Part shown: positions 33,570-43,150 of the stretch, in pieces
Layout of the letters: the number at the start of each line of letters is the position of its first letter
Numbering within the stretch: the stretch's first letter is position 1
Program-made: the position numbers and the translations under genes
Notes under the pieces: generated by a model
Told to the model about the DNA's origin: nothing
The model's input: only the letters and a program-made list of their open reading frames with translations
The model's database searches: none
DNA from: Anaerovorax sp. IOR16
GTDB lineage: Bacteria; Bacillota; Clostridia; Peptostreptococcales; Anaerovoracaceae
Assembly: GCF_017168145.1 (NCBI RefSeq)
Contig: NZ_JADQTL010000009.1
Coordinates: forward strand, 186,001 to 250,000
Length of the DNA stretch: 64,000 bases
Reading direction: 5' to 3'

Positions 33570-34406
33570 ATGAGTCAAGTGAGTGAAAGCTGCAATCATG
33601 ATTGTGGAAGCTGTGGTGAAAATTGTAGTGAAAGAGATCCAAAGAGCTTTCAGGAGAAGCCACATGCAAAAAGTAACATTAAAAAAGTTATCGGTGTTGT
33701 AAGTGGCAAGGGTGGAGTTGGAAAATCTTTGGTTACCGGAATGCTGGCTGTTCTGATGAGTCGTCAGGGTTATCGTGTAGGCGTATTGGATGCCGATATT
33801 ACAGGTCCATCGATTCCTAAAATGTTTGGAATTAAAGAAAAGGCAACAGGAACAGAAGAAGGTATTTTTCCTGCATTAACGAAAACTGGAATACAGGTGA
33901 TGTCAGCTAACCTATTGTTGGAAGATGACACGGATCCAGTTATTTGGAGAGGTCCAGTTATTGCTGGTACTGTGAAACAGTTTTGGACTGAAGTAATTTG
34001 GGAAGATGTAGATTATTTGTTTGTGGACATGCCTCCAGGAACTGGTGATGTGCCACTTACGGTATTTCAGTCATTACCGGTTGATGGCATCGTAGTAGTA
34101 ACATCTCCACAGGATTTGGTTTCTATGATTGTTGCAAAGGCTGTGAATATGGCAAAGATGATGCATATTCCAATCATTGGGTTGGTAGAAAACATGAGTT
34201 ATGTGCAATGTCCACATTGCAATGAAAAAATCAATGTTTTCGGAGAAAGTCATATTGATGAAACCGCAGCAAAGTATCAACTTAAGGTTTTATCTAAGTT
34301 AGCGATGAATCCAGAAATTGCAAAAGCTTGCGACGCTGGTGCCATTGAATCTTTCAATAGCGAAGAGTTGAATGATGCTGCTCGAGTTTTGGCAGAAATA
34401 AAATAA
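33570..34406 (+). CDS. mrp: Mrp/NBP35-type Fe-S carrier ATPase
   Basis: A 278-aa P-loop ATPase that carries iron-sulfur clusters to apoproteins. The N-terminal Cys-rich CNHDCGSCGENC resembles NBP35; Walker A is GKGGVGKS; VDMPPGTGDVPLT is the switch/Walker B region; CPHC near residue 215 is the bridging-cluster motif. GGAGG precedes the ATG. It neighbours the Rnf genes, which need many Fe-S clusters. Confidence 0.9.
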   Translation: MSQVSESCNHDCGSCGENCSERDPKSFQEKPHAKSNIKKVIGVVSGKGGVGKSLVTGMLAVLMSRQGYRVGVLDADITGPSIPKMFGIKEKATGTEEGIFPALTKTGIQVMSANLLLEDDTDPVIWRGPVIAGTVKQFWTEVIWEDVDYLFVDMPPGTGDVPLTVFQSLPVDGIVVVTSPQDLVSMIVAKAVNMAKMMHIPIIGLVENMSYVQCPHCNEKINVFGESHIDETAAKYQLKVLSKLAMNPEIAKACDAGAIESFNSEELNDAARVLAEIK

Positions 34407-34422
34407 GAAATAAATGAAATAT

Positions 34423-34453
34423 AAAAACCGGTTGTATATGCAACCGGTTTTTT
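34423..34453. terminator. Terminator between mrp and rnfB
   Basis: AAACCGGTTG-TATATG-CAACCGGTTT followed by TTTT, with A-rich sequence upstream, so it can act in both directions for the convergent mrp and rnf transcripts. Confidence 0.88.
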
Positions 34454-34492
34454 ATATTTTTTACTTTGATAAGCTCTTCTTGGAGAGATCGC

Positions 34493-35377
34493 TTATTCTG
34501 TTTTTGCTTCCTCTGCTTTTTCAGCTGCAGGAGCTTCTTTTTTTGGTTCTGCAGGTTTTACAACTGGCTTTGCACCTGGTTTTGGAATCATATGGATGAT
34601 GTGACGAGGACAAGCCTTTACGCACAATCCGCAATTCTTACACTTTTCTGGATCTATGATTGCGTGGTTGTTTTCCACATGAATCGCATCAAAGTTACAA
34701 GCCTTTTCACATAGCTTACATGCAATGCATCCAACTTCGCATACATTGCGTGTTTCTTTGCCGGTATCGCAAGAGCTGCATCCAACATAGACTCTGCTTG
34801 TTTTTGGAGCAATGCTGATTAATTGGTTTGGACAAGCTTTTGCACAAGCACCGCAACCAACACACAGATCTCTGTTTACCTTAGCAATGCCGTTGCAAAT
34901 TTCAATGGCATTATAGTTACAAGCATCCTGACAGTCACCATAGCCCATACAACCGTATTTGCAAGCACCATGACCTTTAAAGAACAATTTGCTTGCTGCA
35001 CAGCTTTTAAAGCCTTGGTATTCCATGTCGGATTTTGTTTTTTCTACAATACCGGAGCAGTGAACGGTTGCAACCTGTGCAACAGAAGCACCGGCATCTA
35101 CGCCTAAAATAGAAGCGATGGAACTAGCTGTGTCTGCACCGCCTGGGATACAAAGGTTTGCTGCAACATTATCAGGATCTGCTGCGATAGCAGCAGCATA
35201 ATCGTCACATCCTGCATAACCACAAGCACCACAGTTTGCACCAGGAAGTACTTCTCTCACTTTTACAGCGGTTTCATCTACAGGGACTGCCATAAATTTA
35301 GCAGCCAAAGTCAATATGACAGCGGCAATAAGGCCGATGACACAGACTAAAAATACTGGAGTCATAAATGCTGACAT
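34493..35377 (-). CDS. rnfB: Rnf complex subunit RnfB
   Basis: A 294-aa Fe-S subunit, entry point for electrons from reduced ferredoxin. N-terminal membrane helix, then the Fe4S domain (LPGANCGACGYAGCDDY), then four ferredoxin-type motifs (CKYGCMGYGDCQDAC, CVGCGACAKACP, CIACKLCEKAC, CKNCGLCVKACP). The C-terminus is a Lys/Pro/Ala/Glu-rich tail of about 30 residues, probably disordered. Last gene of the operon. Confidence 0.95.
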   Translation of the reverse strand: MSAFMTPVFLVCVIGLIAAVILTLAAKFMAVPVDETAVKVREVLPGANCGACGYAGCDDYAAAIAADPDNVAANLCIPGGADTASSIASILGVDAGASVAQVATVHCSGIVEKTKSDMEYQGFKSCAASKLFFKGHGACKYGCMGYGDCQDACNYNAIEICNGIAKVNRDLCVGCGACAKACPNQLISIAPKTSRVYVGCSSCDTGKETRNVCEVGCIACKLCEKACNFDAIHVENNHAIIDPEKCKNCGLCVKACPRHIIHMIPKPGAKPVVKPAEPKKEAPAAEKAEEAKTE

Positions 35378-35389
35378 TGTGGCACCTCC

Positions 35390-35983
35390 TTACAGTCCGA
35401 AAATGCCATCTATTACGCCTGAGAATCCCATGAAGGATAAAGACAAAATAGAAGCAGCGATTAAAACGGATGGAATACCTTTAAAGCATTCCGGATAGTC
35501 ATTGAATTCAATTCTCTGACGAACGCCGGAGAAAAGAACCATAGCTAAAAGGAAGCCAAGGCCTGCACCGAAAGCATTTACCAAAGATTGAGCAAAAGTA
35601 AAATCTTCGTCAATATTTAATACGCAAACACCTAAAACAGCGCAGTTTGTAGTAATCAATGGAAGGAATACTCCCAATGATTTATGAAGAGCCGGTACGT
35701 ACTTTTTCAAAATAATTTCAACCAACTGTACAAGGGCTGCAATTACTAAGATGAATACAATGGTCTGTAAATAACCAATGCCCTTCGGCTCTAATAATAA
35801 TATCTGAATTGGCCATGTTGCTGCAGTTGCAAGTACCATAACGAAGATTACGGCGCAGCTCATACCGAATGCAGAATCTAATTTCTTGGATACACCAAGA
35901 AATGGACAAATTCCAAGGAACTTTACCAATACAAAGTTATTTGCAAGGACGGCTCCTAAGATAATGATTAACATTTCTTTCAT
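35390..35983 (-). CDS. rnfA: Rnf complex subunit RnfA
   Basis: A 197-aa integral membrane subunit with six helices and the conserved VLANNFVLVKFLGICPFLGVSK start and NCAVLGVCVLN segment. With RnfE it forms the pseudosymmetric core that holds a cysteine-bound Fe-S cluster between membrane halves. It overlaps rnfE by one base. Confidence 0.95.
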   Translation of the reverse strand: MKEMLIIILGAVLANNFVLVKFLGICPFLGVSKKLDSAFGMSCAVIFVMVLATAATWPIQILLLEPKGIGYLQTIVFILVIAALVQLVEIILKKYVPALHKSLGVFLPLITTNCAVLGVCVLNIDEDFTFAQSLVNAFGAGLGFLLAMVLFSGVRQRIEFNDYPECFKGIPSVLIAASILSLSFMGFSGVIDGIFGL

Positions 35984-36666
35984 TAGTTACAACCTCCTTC
36001 GCTTGCCTGGCTGCATGCCGCTGCGGAAGGACATCCTGCACAACCATTTGCCTTATTCTTGCTTGGCTTACCATTGGTAAGCTTATTAACGATAGCAATA
36101 AGGCAACCAAATACAAAGAATCCACCCGGAGCCAATACGAAGATTGCCATTGGATCAATGAATCCAGCGGTAATGTCATGGCCGAATAACTGACCAGAAC
36201 CTAAAAGTTCTCTGCTTGCACCCATTAAGAATAAAGCGAGTGTAAAACCAAGACCCATTCCGACACCGTCTAAAGCGGAATCAATAACAGAGTTCTTGTT
36301 TGCAAACATCTCGGCACGGCCTAAGATGATACAGTTTACTACAATCAACGGGATAAATAAGCCCAAAGATTTGTCCAGTGCAGGTAAATATGCCTTTAAT
36401 AAGAACTGTACAATGGTTACAAAGGTTGCAATAACAACAATGTAACAAGGGATTCTAACTTTATCCGGAATGATTTTTTTCAATATAGAAATAAAAATAT
36501 TGGAACAAATTAATACTGCGGTTGAAGCAAGACCCATACCGAGACCATTGACCGCTTGTGTGGTAACTGCCAACGTTGGGCAAGTACCTAATACCAGTAC
36601 CAATACTGGATTTTCTTTGATGATGCCTTTGGTAATAATACCCAATTTACTTGGTTTGTTTTCCAT
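35983..36666 (-). CDS. rnfE: Rnf complex subunit RnfE
   Basis: A 227-aa membrane subunit, paralogous to RnfA (ENPVLVLVLGTCPTLAVT; VNCIILGRAEMFA). The C-terminus carries an unusual Cys-rich tail (NGCAGCPSAAACSQASEGGCN) beyond the last helix. It overlaps rnfG and rnfA by one base each. Confidence 0.95.
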   Translation of the reverse strand: MENKPSKLGIITKGIIKENPVLVLVLGTCPTLAVTTQAVNGLGMGLASTAVLICSNIFISILKKIIPDKVRIPCYIVVIATFVTIVQFLLKAYLPALDKSLGLFIPLIVVNCIILGRAEMFANKNSVIDSALDGVGMGLGFTLALFLMGASRELLGSGQLFGHDITAGFIDPMAIFVLAPGGFFVFGCLIAIVNKLTNGKPSKNKANGCAGCPSAAACSQASEGGCN

Positions 36667-37220
36667 TATAAAGCACCTCCTAATTCTGCAAATTGTTCTA
36701 ATGCTGCGTGAACACCATTGAAGACTGCATTAGAAGTGAACGTAGCACCGGTAATTCCGTCAACTCTTGTTCCTTCTCCACCATCTACATTGGTAATTGC
36801 GGTTTGACCTACGAATTTTGCTAAATGTTCCGGAGTGGTTGCTTTCGTACCAAGACCCGGAGTTTCATTTGCAGCATCCGTTACTTTAACAGCAGTAATT
36901 TCACCGTTTGTATCAATGCCTGTCATAACGGTTACAGCGCCACCAAAGCCCTTGAATGCAGTTGTAACAACTACACCGGCACCGTTTGTCGCTTTGTATA
37001 CTTCGGTAACACCCTCAAGAAGGGTAACATCCATTTGTTCAAATCCATCTGCTGCACTTAGTACTTCAGCACGAGCAGCATCCGCATTTTCTTTTGTAAT
37101 TTTTTCAATAATAGGAGTGGTCACTTGATACGTACCTGCTAAAAGCAAAGTGGCAACAAGACAAATCACTACAAGCACAACGGTTGGTGCAAAATTTTCT
37201 TTAAAACTATTGTTTTGCAT
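36666..37220 (-). CDS. rnfG: Rnf complex subunit RnfG (covalent FMN)
   Basis: A 184-aa extracytoplasmic subunit with one N-terminal membrane anchor and an FMN-binding domain. The FMN-attachment motif is GITGATFTSNAV, whose second Thr (ATF) is the site used by ApbE; it lies near the C-terminus as usual. Adjacent ApbE at 32414 is the likely modifying enzyme. Confidence 0.95.
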   Translation of the reverse strand: MQNNSFKENFAPTVVLVVICLVATLLLAGTYQVTTPIIEKITKENADAARAEVLSAADGFEQMDVTLLEGVTEVYKATNGAGVVVTTAFKGFGGAVTVMTGIDTNGEITAVKVTDAANETPGLGTKATTPEHLAKFVGQTAITNVDGGEGTRVDGITGATFTSNAVFNGVHAALEQFAELGGAL

Positions 37221-38173
37221 TATTTGTCACCTCCTGCAGGAACACCGTTTAACTTCAAACGAGTTAAATTATCAATATGAGGAGTCAAAATGTTCATTAA
37301 CAGAATTGCGAAAGAAACGCCTTCTGGATATGAAGCATATAGACGAATAACCATGGTTAAAAGGCCGCAGCCAATACCGAAAATAATTTTACCTTTTGTA
37401 GTAATCGGAGAAGTAACGTAGTCGGTTGCCATAAAGATCGCACCAAGCATAACACCACCTGCAAAGATGTGGAATACAGGATCCAATCCTGCAGCTAATG
37501 CAAATACGAATACGGTACCGATAAAGCATACCGGAATCGTAGGTTCAATAACCTTTTTGATTACAAGGTAAACTCCGCCGATCAATAATGCAATTGCACT
37601 GACTTCACCAGTACAACCACCGATGAAACCTAAGAACATATCCATGTTGGAAGGAACATCCATACCTTTTGCAAATAATCCTAAAGGAGTTGCGCCGGTA
37701 ATCGCATCTACAGTCTGCTGCGATTTAGGAAGAACCCAAGTCGTCATTGGAGTTGCGAAGGAAATGAATAAAACAATACGACCTACAATTGCAGGGTTTG
37801 CAAAGTTTTGTCCAAGTCCGCCGAATACTTGCTTTACAATGACAATTGCAACGAAACATCCAACGACTGCCATCCAAAAAGGAAGGCCGGCAGGTAAATT
37901 ATAAGATAGTAAAATACCGGTTACAACAGCACTTAAATCGGAAATGGTATCCGGACGACCTAATAGTTTTCTAGTAACTGATTCAAATAATACACATGCA
38001 ACGACACAAACGGCTGTCAATGCCAATGCACGAAAACCGAAAACAACAACTTCCATAATCATTGCAGGAATCAATGCAATGCAAACATCCAACATAATTT
38101 TGGATGTGTTTACAGGGGCCACTACATGCGGTGCGGAAGAAACAATTAAGTTTCCGTTTTTCATCTTACTCAT
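37220..38173 (-). CDS. rnfD: Rnf complex subunit RnfD (covalent FMN)
   Basis: A 317-aa membrane subunit with about nine helices, sharing ancestry with NqrB. The FMN site is DAITGATPLGLF. Na+ or H+ translocation is coupled to electron flow here, but the coupling ion cannot be decided from this sequence alone. Confidence 0.95.
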   Translation of the reverse strand: MSKMKNGNLIVSSAPHVVAPVNTSKIMLDVCIALIPAMIMEVVVFGFRALALTAVCVVACVLFESVTRKLLGRPDTISDLSAVVTGILLSYNLPAGLPFWMAVVGCFVAIVIVKQVFGGLGQNFANPAIVGRIVLFISFATPMTTWVLPKSQQTVDAITGATPLGLFAKGMDVPSNMDMFLGFIGGCTGEVSAIALLIGGVYLVIKKVIEPTIPVCFIGTVFVFALAAGLDPVFHIFAGGVMLGAIFMATDYVTSPITTKGKIIFGIGCGLLTMVIRLYASYPEGVSFAILLMNILTPHIDNLTRLKLNGVPAGGDK

Positions 38174-39486
38174 TATTTCTTTCCTCCTTCCGCCAATACA
38201 AGACTTTTTGCTAATTTGTTAATAAAGCTTAACTGCTTTCTTGCAGGACAGACATACGTACAGCAGCCACAGTCCATACAAGACATAACATTATACGTCT
38301 TTAAGGCATCTACATCTTTGCGTTCAAATGCCTTGAATAGAGCAGTCGGCATTAAATTCATAGGGCAGGCTTTTACACATCGACCGCAATTAATGCAGGC
38401 AGTTTCCGGATTCATATTTGCAAAGGTTTCATCAAATGCCAATATTGCATTGTTTCCTTTAATAATACATTTTCCGTCATCCGGTAAAGCACGACCCATC
38501 ATTGGTCCACCCATAAGAATCTTCTTTGGTTCACCGGTATATCCACCGCAGAACTCAATAATATCAATGATTGGTGTACCAATTGAAACTTCTACGTTCT
38601 TTGGTTCTTTTACCACATTACCGTCTACGGTAAGGCTCTTAGTAACTAGAGGCATGCCTGTAGTTAAGAACTGTTGAAGTTTTAATACTGTTGTTACATT
38701 CGAAACAATCACACCGACATCAGCAGGAAGCTTTCCGGCAATCAAGTGCTTTCCGGTGCACTCATAAATGAGAACACGTTCTGCGCCTTGAGGGTATTGT
38801 TGTAATAATTCACAAACACTGATGTTTGGCTCATTTTTTACCAATTCATTGAATTTTGCAATGGCATCTGGTTTGTTTCCTTCAATACCGATGATGGCTT
38901 GTTTCAGATTTAAATATTTTAGAATGTTTTTTGTACCTTCTACGATTTCTTCCGCATGTTCAAGCATGGTCATGTGGTCAACCGTAATATAAGGTTCACA
39001 TTCTGCACCGTTTAAAATTAAAGTATCAACCTCTTCCGGATTTCTTGGATTGTACTTAATGTGGGTAGGGAATGCAGCACCGCCCAAACCTACAAGCCCA
39101 GAAGCACGTACTGCCGTTAAAAATTCTTCCTTGTTATTAATTGTAGGAGGAACTACGGTTTCGGCAACTTCTTGTTTGCCATCGGTTGTAATTTCGATGC
39201 TGGTATCAACGATACCCTGTGCAGTCATGCCCTTAACAAGAGCTGTGACTTCTCCCGATACACTGGAGTGAATCGGAGCACACACCGGAGCCGCATTGTC
39301 TCCGATTAATTGGCCAACCTTAACATGATCGCCGACTGCGACCGTTGGCTGGCAAGGTGCACCTATGTGCTGAACCATTGGAATGTACACTTTTTCCGGT
39401 ACAGGCATTTTGACGATGGACTGTCCGGCGGTGTTTTTACAATGGTTGACATGGATACCCTTTAGATGTTTTGAAACTGAACTCAT
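38173..39486 (-). CDS. rnfC: Rnf complex subunit RnfC
   Basis: A 437-aa peripheral subunit that reduces NAD+. It has the NuoF-like NADH/FMN region (GLVGLGGAAFPTHIKYNP; LILNGAECEPYIT), an SLBB-type domain and two 4Fe-4S motifs (CINCGRCVKACP, CMDCGCCTYVCP). ATG 39486 follows AAGGAGAG; a reading to 39606 would cover the 5' UTR. First gene of the operon. Confidence 0.95.
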   Translation of the reverse strand: MSSVSKHLKGIHVNHCKNTAGQSIVKMPVPEKVYIPMVQHIGAPCQPTVAVGDHVKVGQLIGDNAAPVCAPIHSSVSGEVTALVKGMTAQGIVDTSIEITTDGKQEVAETVVPPTINNKEEFLTAVRASGLVGLGGAAFPTHIKYNPRNPEEVDTLILNGAECEPYITVDHMTMLEHAEEIVEGTKNILKYLNLKQAIIGIEGNKPDAIAKFNELVKNEPNISVCELLQQYPQGAERVLIYECTGKHLIAGKLPADVGVIVSNVTTVLKLQQFLTTGMPLVTKSLTVDGNVVKEPKNVEVSIGTPIIDIIEFCGGYTGEPKKILMGGPMMGRALPDDGKCIIKGNNAILAFDETFANMNPETACINCGRCVKACPMNLMPTALFKAFERKDVDALKTYNVMSCMDCGCCTYVCPARKQLSFINKLAKSLVLAEGGKK

Positions 39487-39632
39487 AAACTCTCTCTCCT
39501 TATCTAGCCTTGTCAAAAATTGTAGAATTTTAACCATTTCTTTCGTAGTTTTGTCTACACTTGAAAAGGTGGAAGACTCTTTGCTTTGCAGAAATAATAC
39601 TGCCAAATTTGCATAAGGGCCTACAATAATAA

Positions 39633-39661
39633 AGAATACACCTATTTTTCAATTATGTAAA
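39633..39661 (-). promoter_or_regulatory. Putative promoter of the rnf operon
   Basis: Minus strand TTTACA (39661-39656) and TATTCT (39638-39633) with a 17-bp spacer, giving a ~140-nt 5' UTR. The 420-bp gap 39487-39906 otherwise holds only the permease terminator at its other end; I see no gene in it. Confidence 0.5.
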
Positions 39662-39798
39662 GTCCTTTTGTCGAGAAGAATGGTGGAAAAGCGATGCAAA
39701 TTGAGATTTCCTGTCAAAAATTAAGGTGTAAATTAAGGATAGTGTTTTATTTTGTGGAAACACTAGGTAAATTGGTATAAATTATTTGGTATAAAGAC

Positions 39799-39847
39799 AA
39801 AAAAAAGAATCGTAGTTTCTCCTTTGAAAGCGAGAAGCTACGATTCT
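39799..39847 (-). terminator. Terminator of the APC permease gene
   Basis: AGAATCGTAG (39806-39815) pairs with CTACGATTCT (39838-39847), with an inner TCTC/GAGA pairing; the minus strand continues with a T-run. Confidence 0.85.
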
Positions 39848-39906
39848 ATCTTATGCTATGGCTTTTCTTTCTAACACTTTTCTTTAACAATTCAAAAGTT
39901 TTTCAA

Positions 39907-41241
39907 TTAAGAAGACTTTTTTCCGTAAAATATCCAGCCGCCCAAAAGACCTAAGAAGCAGATGAATACGTAAATTAGGAACAATGGATTCTGAAGTCCG
40001 GCAATCATGATAAAAAGAGAACCCATTGTTGCAAGAACCGGAAATACAATTCCCTTAATCACACCTTGTATCTGCCCTTTTTTCCAAAGACGGAAAACTT
40101 GATAATATAAAACAATGTATAAAATATAACTTACAACAATTGCAATTTCGGAAACATCTGAATTTGCTAAGATGTTATATCGCATCGTAAAGTAATGGAT
40201 TGCCCACCAAATTAAGGTGATAATAAAACAAAACAGGGAAGAGTAAATCGGAATATTAAAGGATTCGTTTACTTTCTTTAAGCTGGGAATCGGTAAAGCT
40301 TCTTTTAATGAAAGGGAGTATGGAATTCGAATGTATCCGAGGATAATACCGTTTACAGTGCCCATAACTGAAATTACGACAAAGACCATAAAGAGTTTTG
40401 CAATGTTTTCTCCAAATAAAGAATTACATGCAGCGATTGCACTGCCGTCGCCCAGAGCCATTACTTGATCCGTGCCAACAGCAGAACAGATGCCAATAAA
40501 ATACAGCAAGTAGCAACCTAGGATGAACAGTGGGGCTGCAACCAATGCACGAGGCATATTTTTTTTCGAATCTTTTACTTCATGTGCCACTGCGGTTGCA
40601 ATAATCCAGCCATCAAAGGAATAGGCAATCGGTCCGATTCCGGCCATCCATAAAAGAGATTTTGTGGCATTGGCTGCTTCTGGAGAAGGATTATTAAATA
40701 CGTTAGCAGGCTCACCAAAAAGAAGACCAGAAATGGCGATAACAAATAAAGGAATTAGTTTAATAATTGTTGAAGCATTCTGAAAATAACCGCCGATTTT
40801 TGCAGACAGCGTATTATAAGCAAAGCAAAGAATAAACCATAAAATGCCGATGAGTACTTGACCATTTAAACCCAAATCCCAACCAAAAAGCTGTGACATA
40901 TAAATGCCGATAACCCATGACACGACGACGACTAGAGAAGGATAATAAATAAATACTTGGAACCAGCCGAAGGCGGCACCGAAACGAGGACTTACAAACT
41001 CTTCCGCATACGTAATAAATCCACCGGGATTATCAGTTAAGCTTGCAAGTTGGCTAATGGATAGGGAACCAAATATAATGGCGAAGGCGGCAATGCAGAA
41101 TAATAGGATTCCAAGCATTACATTCCCTTGTGTATAGACCAAAATATTGTCAGATTTAAAGAAAATTCCCGAACCTATTACAATGCCGACAATCATTGCA
41201 ATGGAAGTAAAAAGGCCATATTGCCGTTTTTGTGTTTCCAT
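39907..41241 (-). CDS. APC family amino-acid permease
   Basis: A 444-aa, 12-helix permease of the APC superfamily, LAT/serine-threonine type: GLFTSIAMIVGIVIGSGIFFKSD (the GSGIF substrate loop in TM1), SYAEEF-like TYAEEF and YSFDGWIIATAVAHEVKDSKKNMP in TM6. It probably imports or exchanges amino acids; specificity unknown. AAGGAG precedes the start. A dyad overlaps its promoter region. Confidence 0.87.
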   Translation of the reverse strand: METQKRQYGLFTSIAMIVGIVIGSGIFFKSDNILVYTQGNVMLGILLFCIAAFAIIFGSLSISQLASLTDNPGGFITYAEEFVSPRFGAAFGWFQVFIYYPSLVVVVSWVIGIYMSQLFGWDLGLNGQVLIGILWFILCFAYNTLSAKIGGYFQNASTIIKLIPLFVIAISGLLFGEPANVFNNPSPEAANATKSLLWMAGIGPIAYSFDGWIIATAVAHEVKDSKKNMPRALVAAPLFILGCYLLYFIGICSAVGTDQVMALGDGSAIAACNSLFGENIAKLFMVFVVISVMGTVNGIILGYIRIPYSLSLKEALPIPSLKKVNESFNIPIYSSLFCFIITLIWWAIHYFTMRYNILANSDVSEIAIVVSYILYIVLYYQVFRLWKKGQIQGVIKGIVFPVLATMGSLFIMIAGLQNPLFLIYVFICFLGLLGGWIFYGKKSS

Positions 41242-41301
41242 TCTTTTTTACTCCTTTTTAAATTTTTTGAATTTTTTATATTCTTATAATATAGAAAACA
41301 C

Positions 41302-41322
41302 TTTCACGGGTCAAGCGTGAAA
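41302..41322. promoter_or_regulatory. TTTCACG-N7-CGTGAAA dyad in a divergent promoter region
   Basis: A perfect 7-bp inverted repeat in the 177-bp gap between the permease (minus) and acyl-CoA synthetase (plus) genes. On the minus strand it covers a TTGACC hexamer, so it could repress the permease; the regulator is unknown. Confidence 0.5.
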
Positions 41323-41418
41323 ATCATTGCCTTATCAAGGCGAGAGTGATAAAATAAACAACGAGCTTCTATTATTACATATAAAATGTAAGAAAAGATT
41401 AGAAACGGGGTATACGTT

Positions 41419-43131
41419 ATGAGTAACAGCAAATATAAAGAGGATTTTTATGAAAATCGACCGATACGGGACTTGAAGGATATGATTCACAGTTCCGCAG
41501 AACTTTATAAGGATCGAGCAGCTTATTTAGTAAAAGACAAACCCGGCGGCGTGTATCGTCCCATTTCCTTTCAGCAGTTAAAGGAAGATATTGATTGCTT
41601 AGGTACGGCATTTATGGATTTAAAGCTAACCGGACAAAAGGTTGCTTTAATTGGAGAAAACCGATATGAATGGATTGTATCCTATTTGGCAATTGCCAAC
41701 GGAACCGGTGTCATCGTACCATTAGACCGTGAATTATCTTCCGGTGAAATACAAAATTTATTAATTCGTGCAGAAGTAAGTGCCATTGTTTTTTCTGCAA
41801 AGGTGGAGCGTAAAGTTTTTGAAGCGTTAGAAGGTGTAGAAGGAATTGACTGCATTATTAGTATGGACGCAGCTTCCGATAATCATAACATTTTATCTTT
41901 AAAACATTTGATTGAACGTGGAAAAAAACTCATTTTAGAGGAAAACCGTTATTTTATTGATGCAGAGATTGATCCGGAAGCAATGCATATGCTTCTATTT
42001 ACCTCCGGTACAACCGGAATGGCAAAAGGTGTCATGCTCTCTCATAAAAATATCTGTGCTAATGTATATAATATGTCTAAATATGTGAATGTAAGAGACA
42101 ATCAAACGGGACTTTCCGTATTGCCGATGCACCATACCTATGAGTTTACATGTCATAATATGACAGCGTTGTATCAAGGGTGCAGCATTGCTATTTGTGA
42201 AGGATTAAAGTACATTGTAAAAAATATGGCAGAAGCCAAGGCAACGGTTATGCTAGGTGTACCGCTTATTTTTGAATCCATGCATAAAAAAGTATGGAAA
42301 AAGGCAGAAGCAAGCGGAAAAGCCGATAAGATGCGTGCTGCAATTACGGTTTCAAAAACATTAAATAAGTTTAATATAAAAGCAACGAAGAAACTTTTTA
42401 AGAGCGTACATCAAGCCCTAGGCGGACATATGCGTTTACTGATTGTAGGTGCTGCGGCTATAGACCCTCAGGTAGTTTCTGATTTTAATGCTATGGGCAT
42501 CACAATGATTCAAGGGTATGGAATGACTGAGAATTCACCGATCATTGCCGTTAATACGGATCGATATTATAAAGATGCTGCGGCAGGTCTTCCGATGCCG
42601 GGAACGGAGATTCAAATCATCAATAAGGATGAGAATGGAGTGGGTGAAATCATTTGTAAGGGTGATTCGGTCATGATTGGATATTATAAAGACCCAGAGG
42701 AAACGGAAAAGGTCTTAAAAGATGGCTGGCTTTATACAGGTGATTACGGTTACTTTGATAAAGATGGTTTTTTGTACATAGCAGGACGTAAAAAAAATGT
42801 AATCGTTACGAAAAACGGAAAGAATATTTTCCCGGAGGAAGTTGAGTTTCACTTAGGAAAGAACGACTACATCAAGGAAGTGCTGGTTTCCGGTATAGAA
42901 GATGAAAAGTCTGGGGAAACCGTTGTATTTGCGGAAATAGTACCGGAATATAGTGTGATTGAGGAGAAATTAGGAAAGTTGTCGGAAGAAGCGCTGCGGA
43001 AGTTGTTAAAACAAGTGATTGATGATACGAATGATCATATGGCAACGTATAAGCGAGTAAAACGTTTTAAAATTCGAGAGGAAGAATTTGAAAAAACGAC
43101 AACAAAAAAAATAAAAAGAACTTACAAGTAA
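41419..43131 (+). CDS. AMP-dependent long-chain acyl-CoA synthetase 1
   Basis: A 570-aa adenylate-forming enzyme (FadD-like): P-loop LLFTSGTTGMAKGVMLSHKN, GYGMTENSPI, YTGDYGYFDKDGFLYIAGRKKN and the C-terminal catalytic Lys region (EFEKTTTKKIKR). It activates a fatty or other carboxylic acid to its CoA ester. A diverged paralogue follows after 19 bp, so the pair arose by tandem duplication. Confidence 0.88.
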   Translation: MSNSKYKEDFYENRPIRDLKDMIHSSAELYKDRAAYLVKDKPGGVYRPISFQQLKEDIDCLGTAFMDLKLTGQKVALIGENRYEWIVSYLAIANGTGVIVPLDRELSSGEIQNLLIRAEVSAIVFSAKVERKVFEALEGVEGIDCIISMDAASDNHNILSLKHLIERGKKLILEENRYFIDAEIDPEAMHMLLFTSGTTGMAKGVMLSHKNICANVYNMSKYVNVRDNQTGLSVLPMHHTYEFTCHNMTALYQGCSIAICEGLKYIVKNMAEAKATVMLGVPLIFESMHKKVWKKAEASGKADKMRAAITVSKTLNKFNIKATKKLFKSVHQALGGHMRLLIVGAAAIDPQVVSDFNAMGITMIQGYGMTENSPIIAVNTDRYYKDAAAGLPMPGTEIQIINKDENGVGEIICKGDSVMIGYYKDPEETEKVLKDGWLYTGDYGYFDKDGFLYIAGRKKNVIVTKNGKNIFPEEVEFHLGKNDYIKEVLVSGIEDEKSGETVVFAEIVPEYSVIEEKLGKLSEEALRKLLKQVIDDTNDHMATYKRVKRFKIREEEFEKTTTKKIKRTYK

Positions 43132-43150
43132 AAGAAATGGGGAATTGGGG

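Noticed and set aside
34414-34714. Plus-strand reading frames opposite rnfB
   Set aside because: Shadows of the rnfB coding strand and the terminator; no ribosome binding sites.
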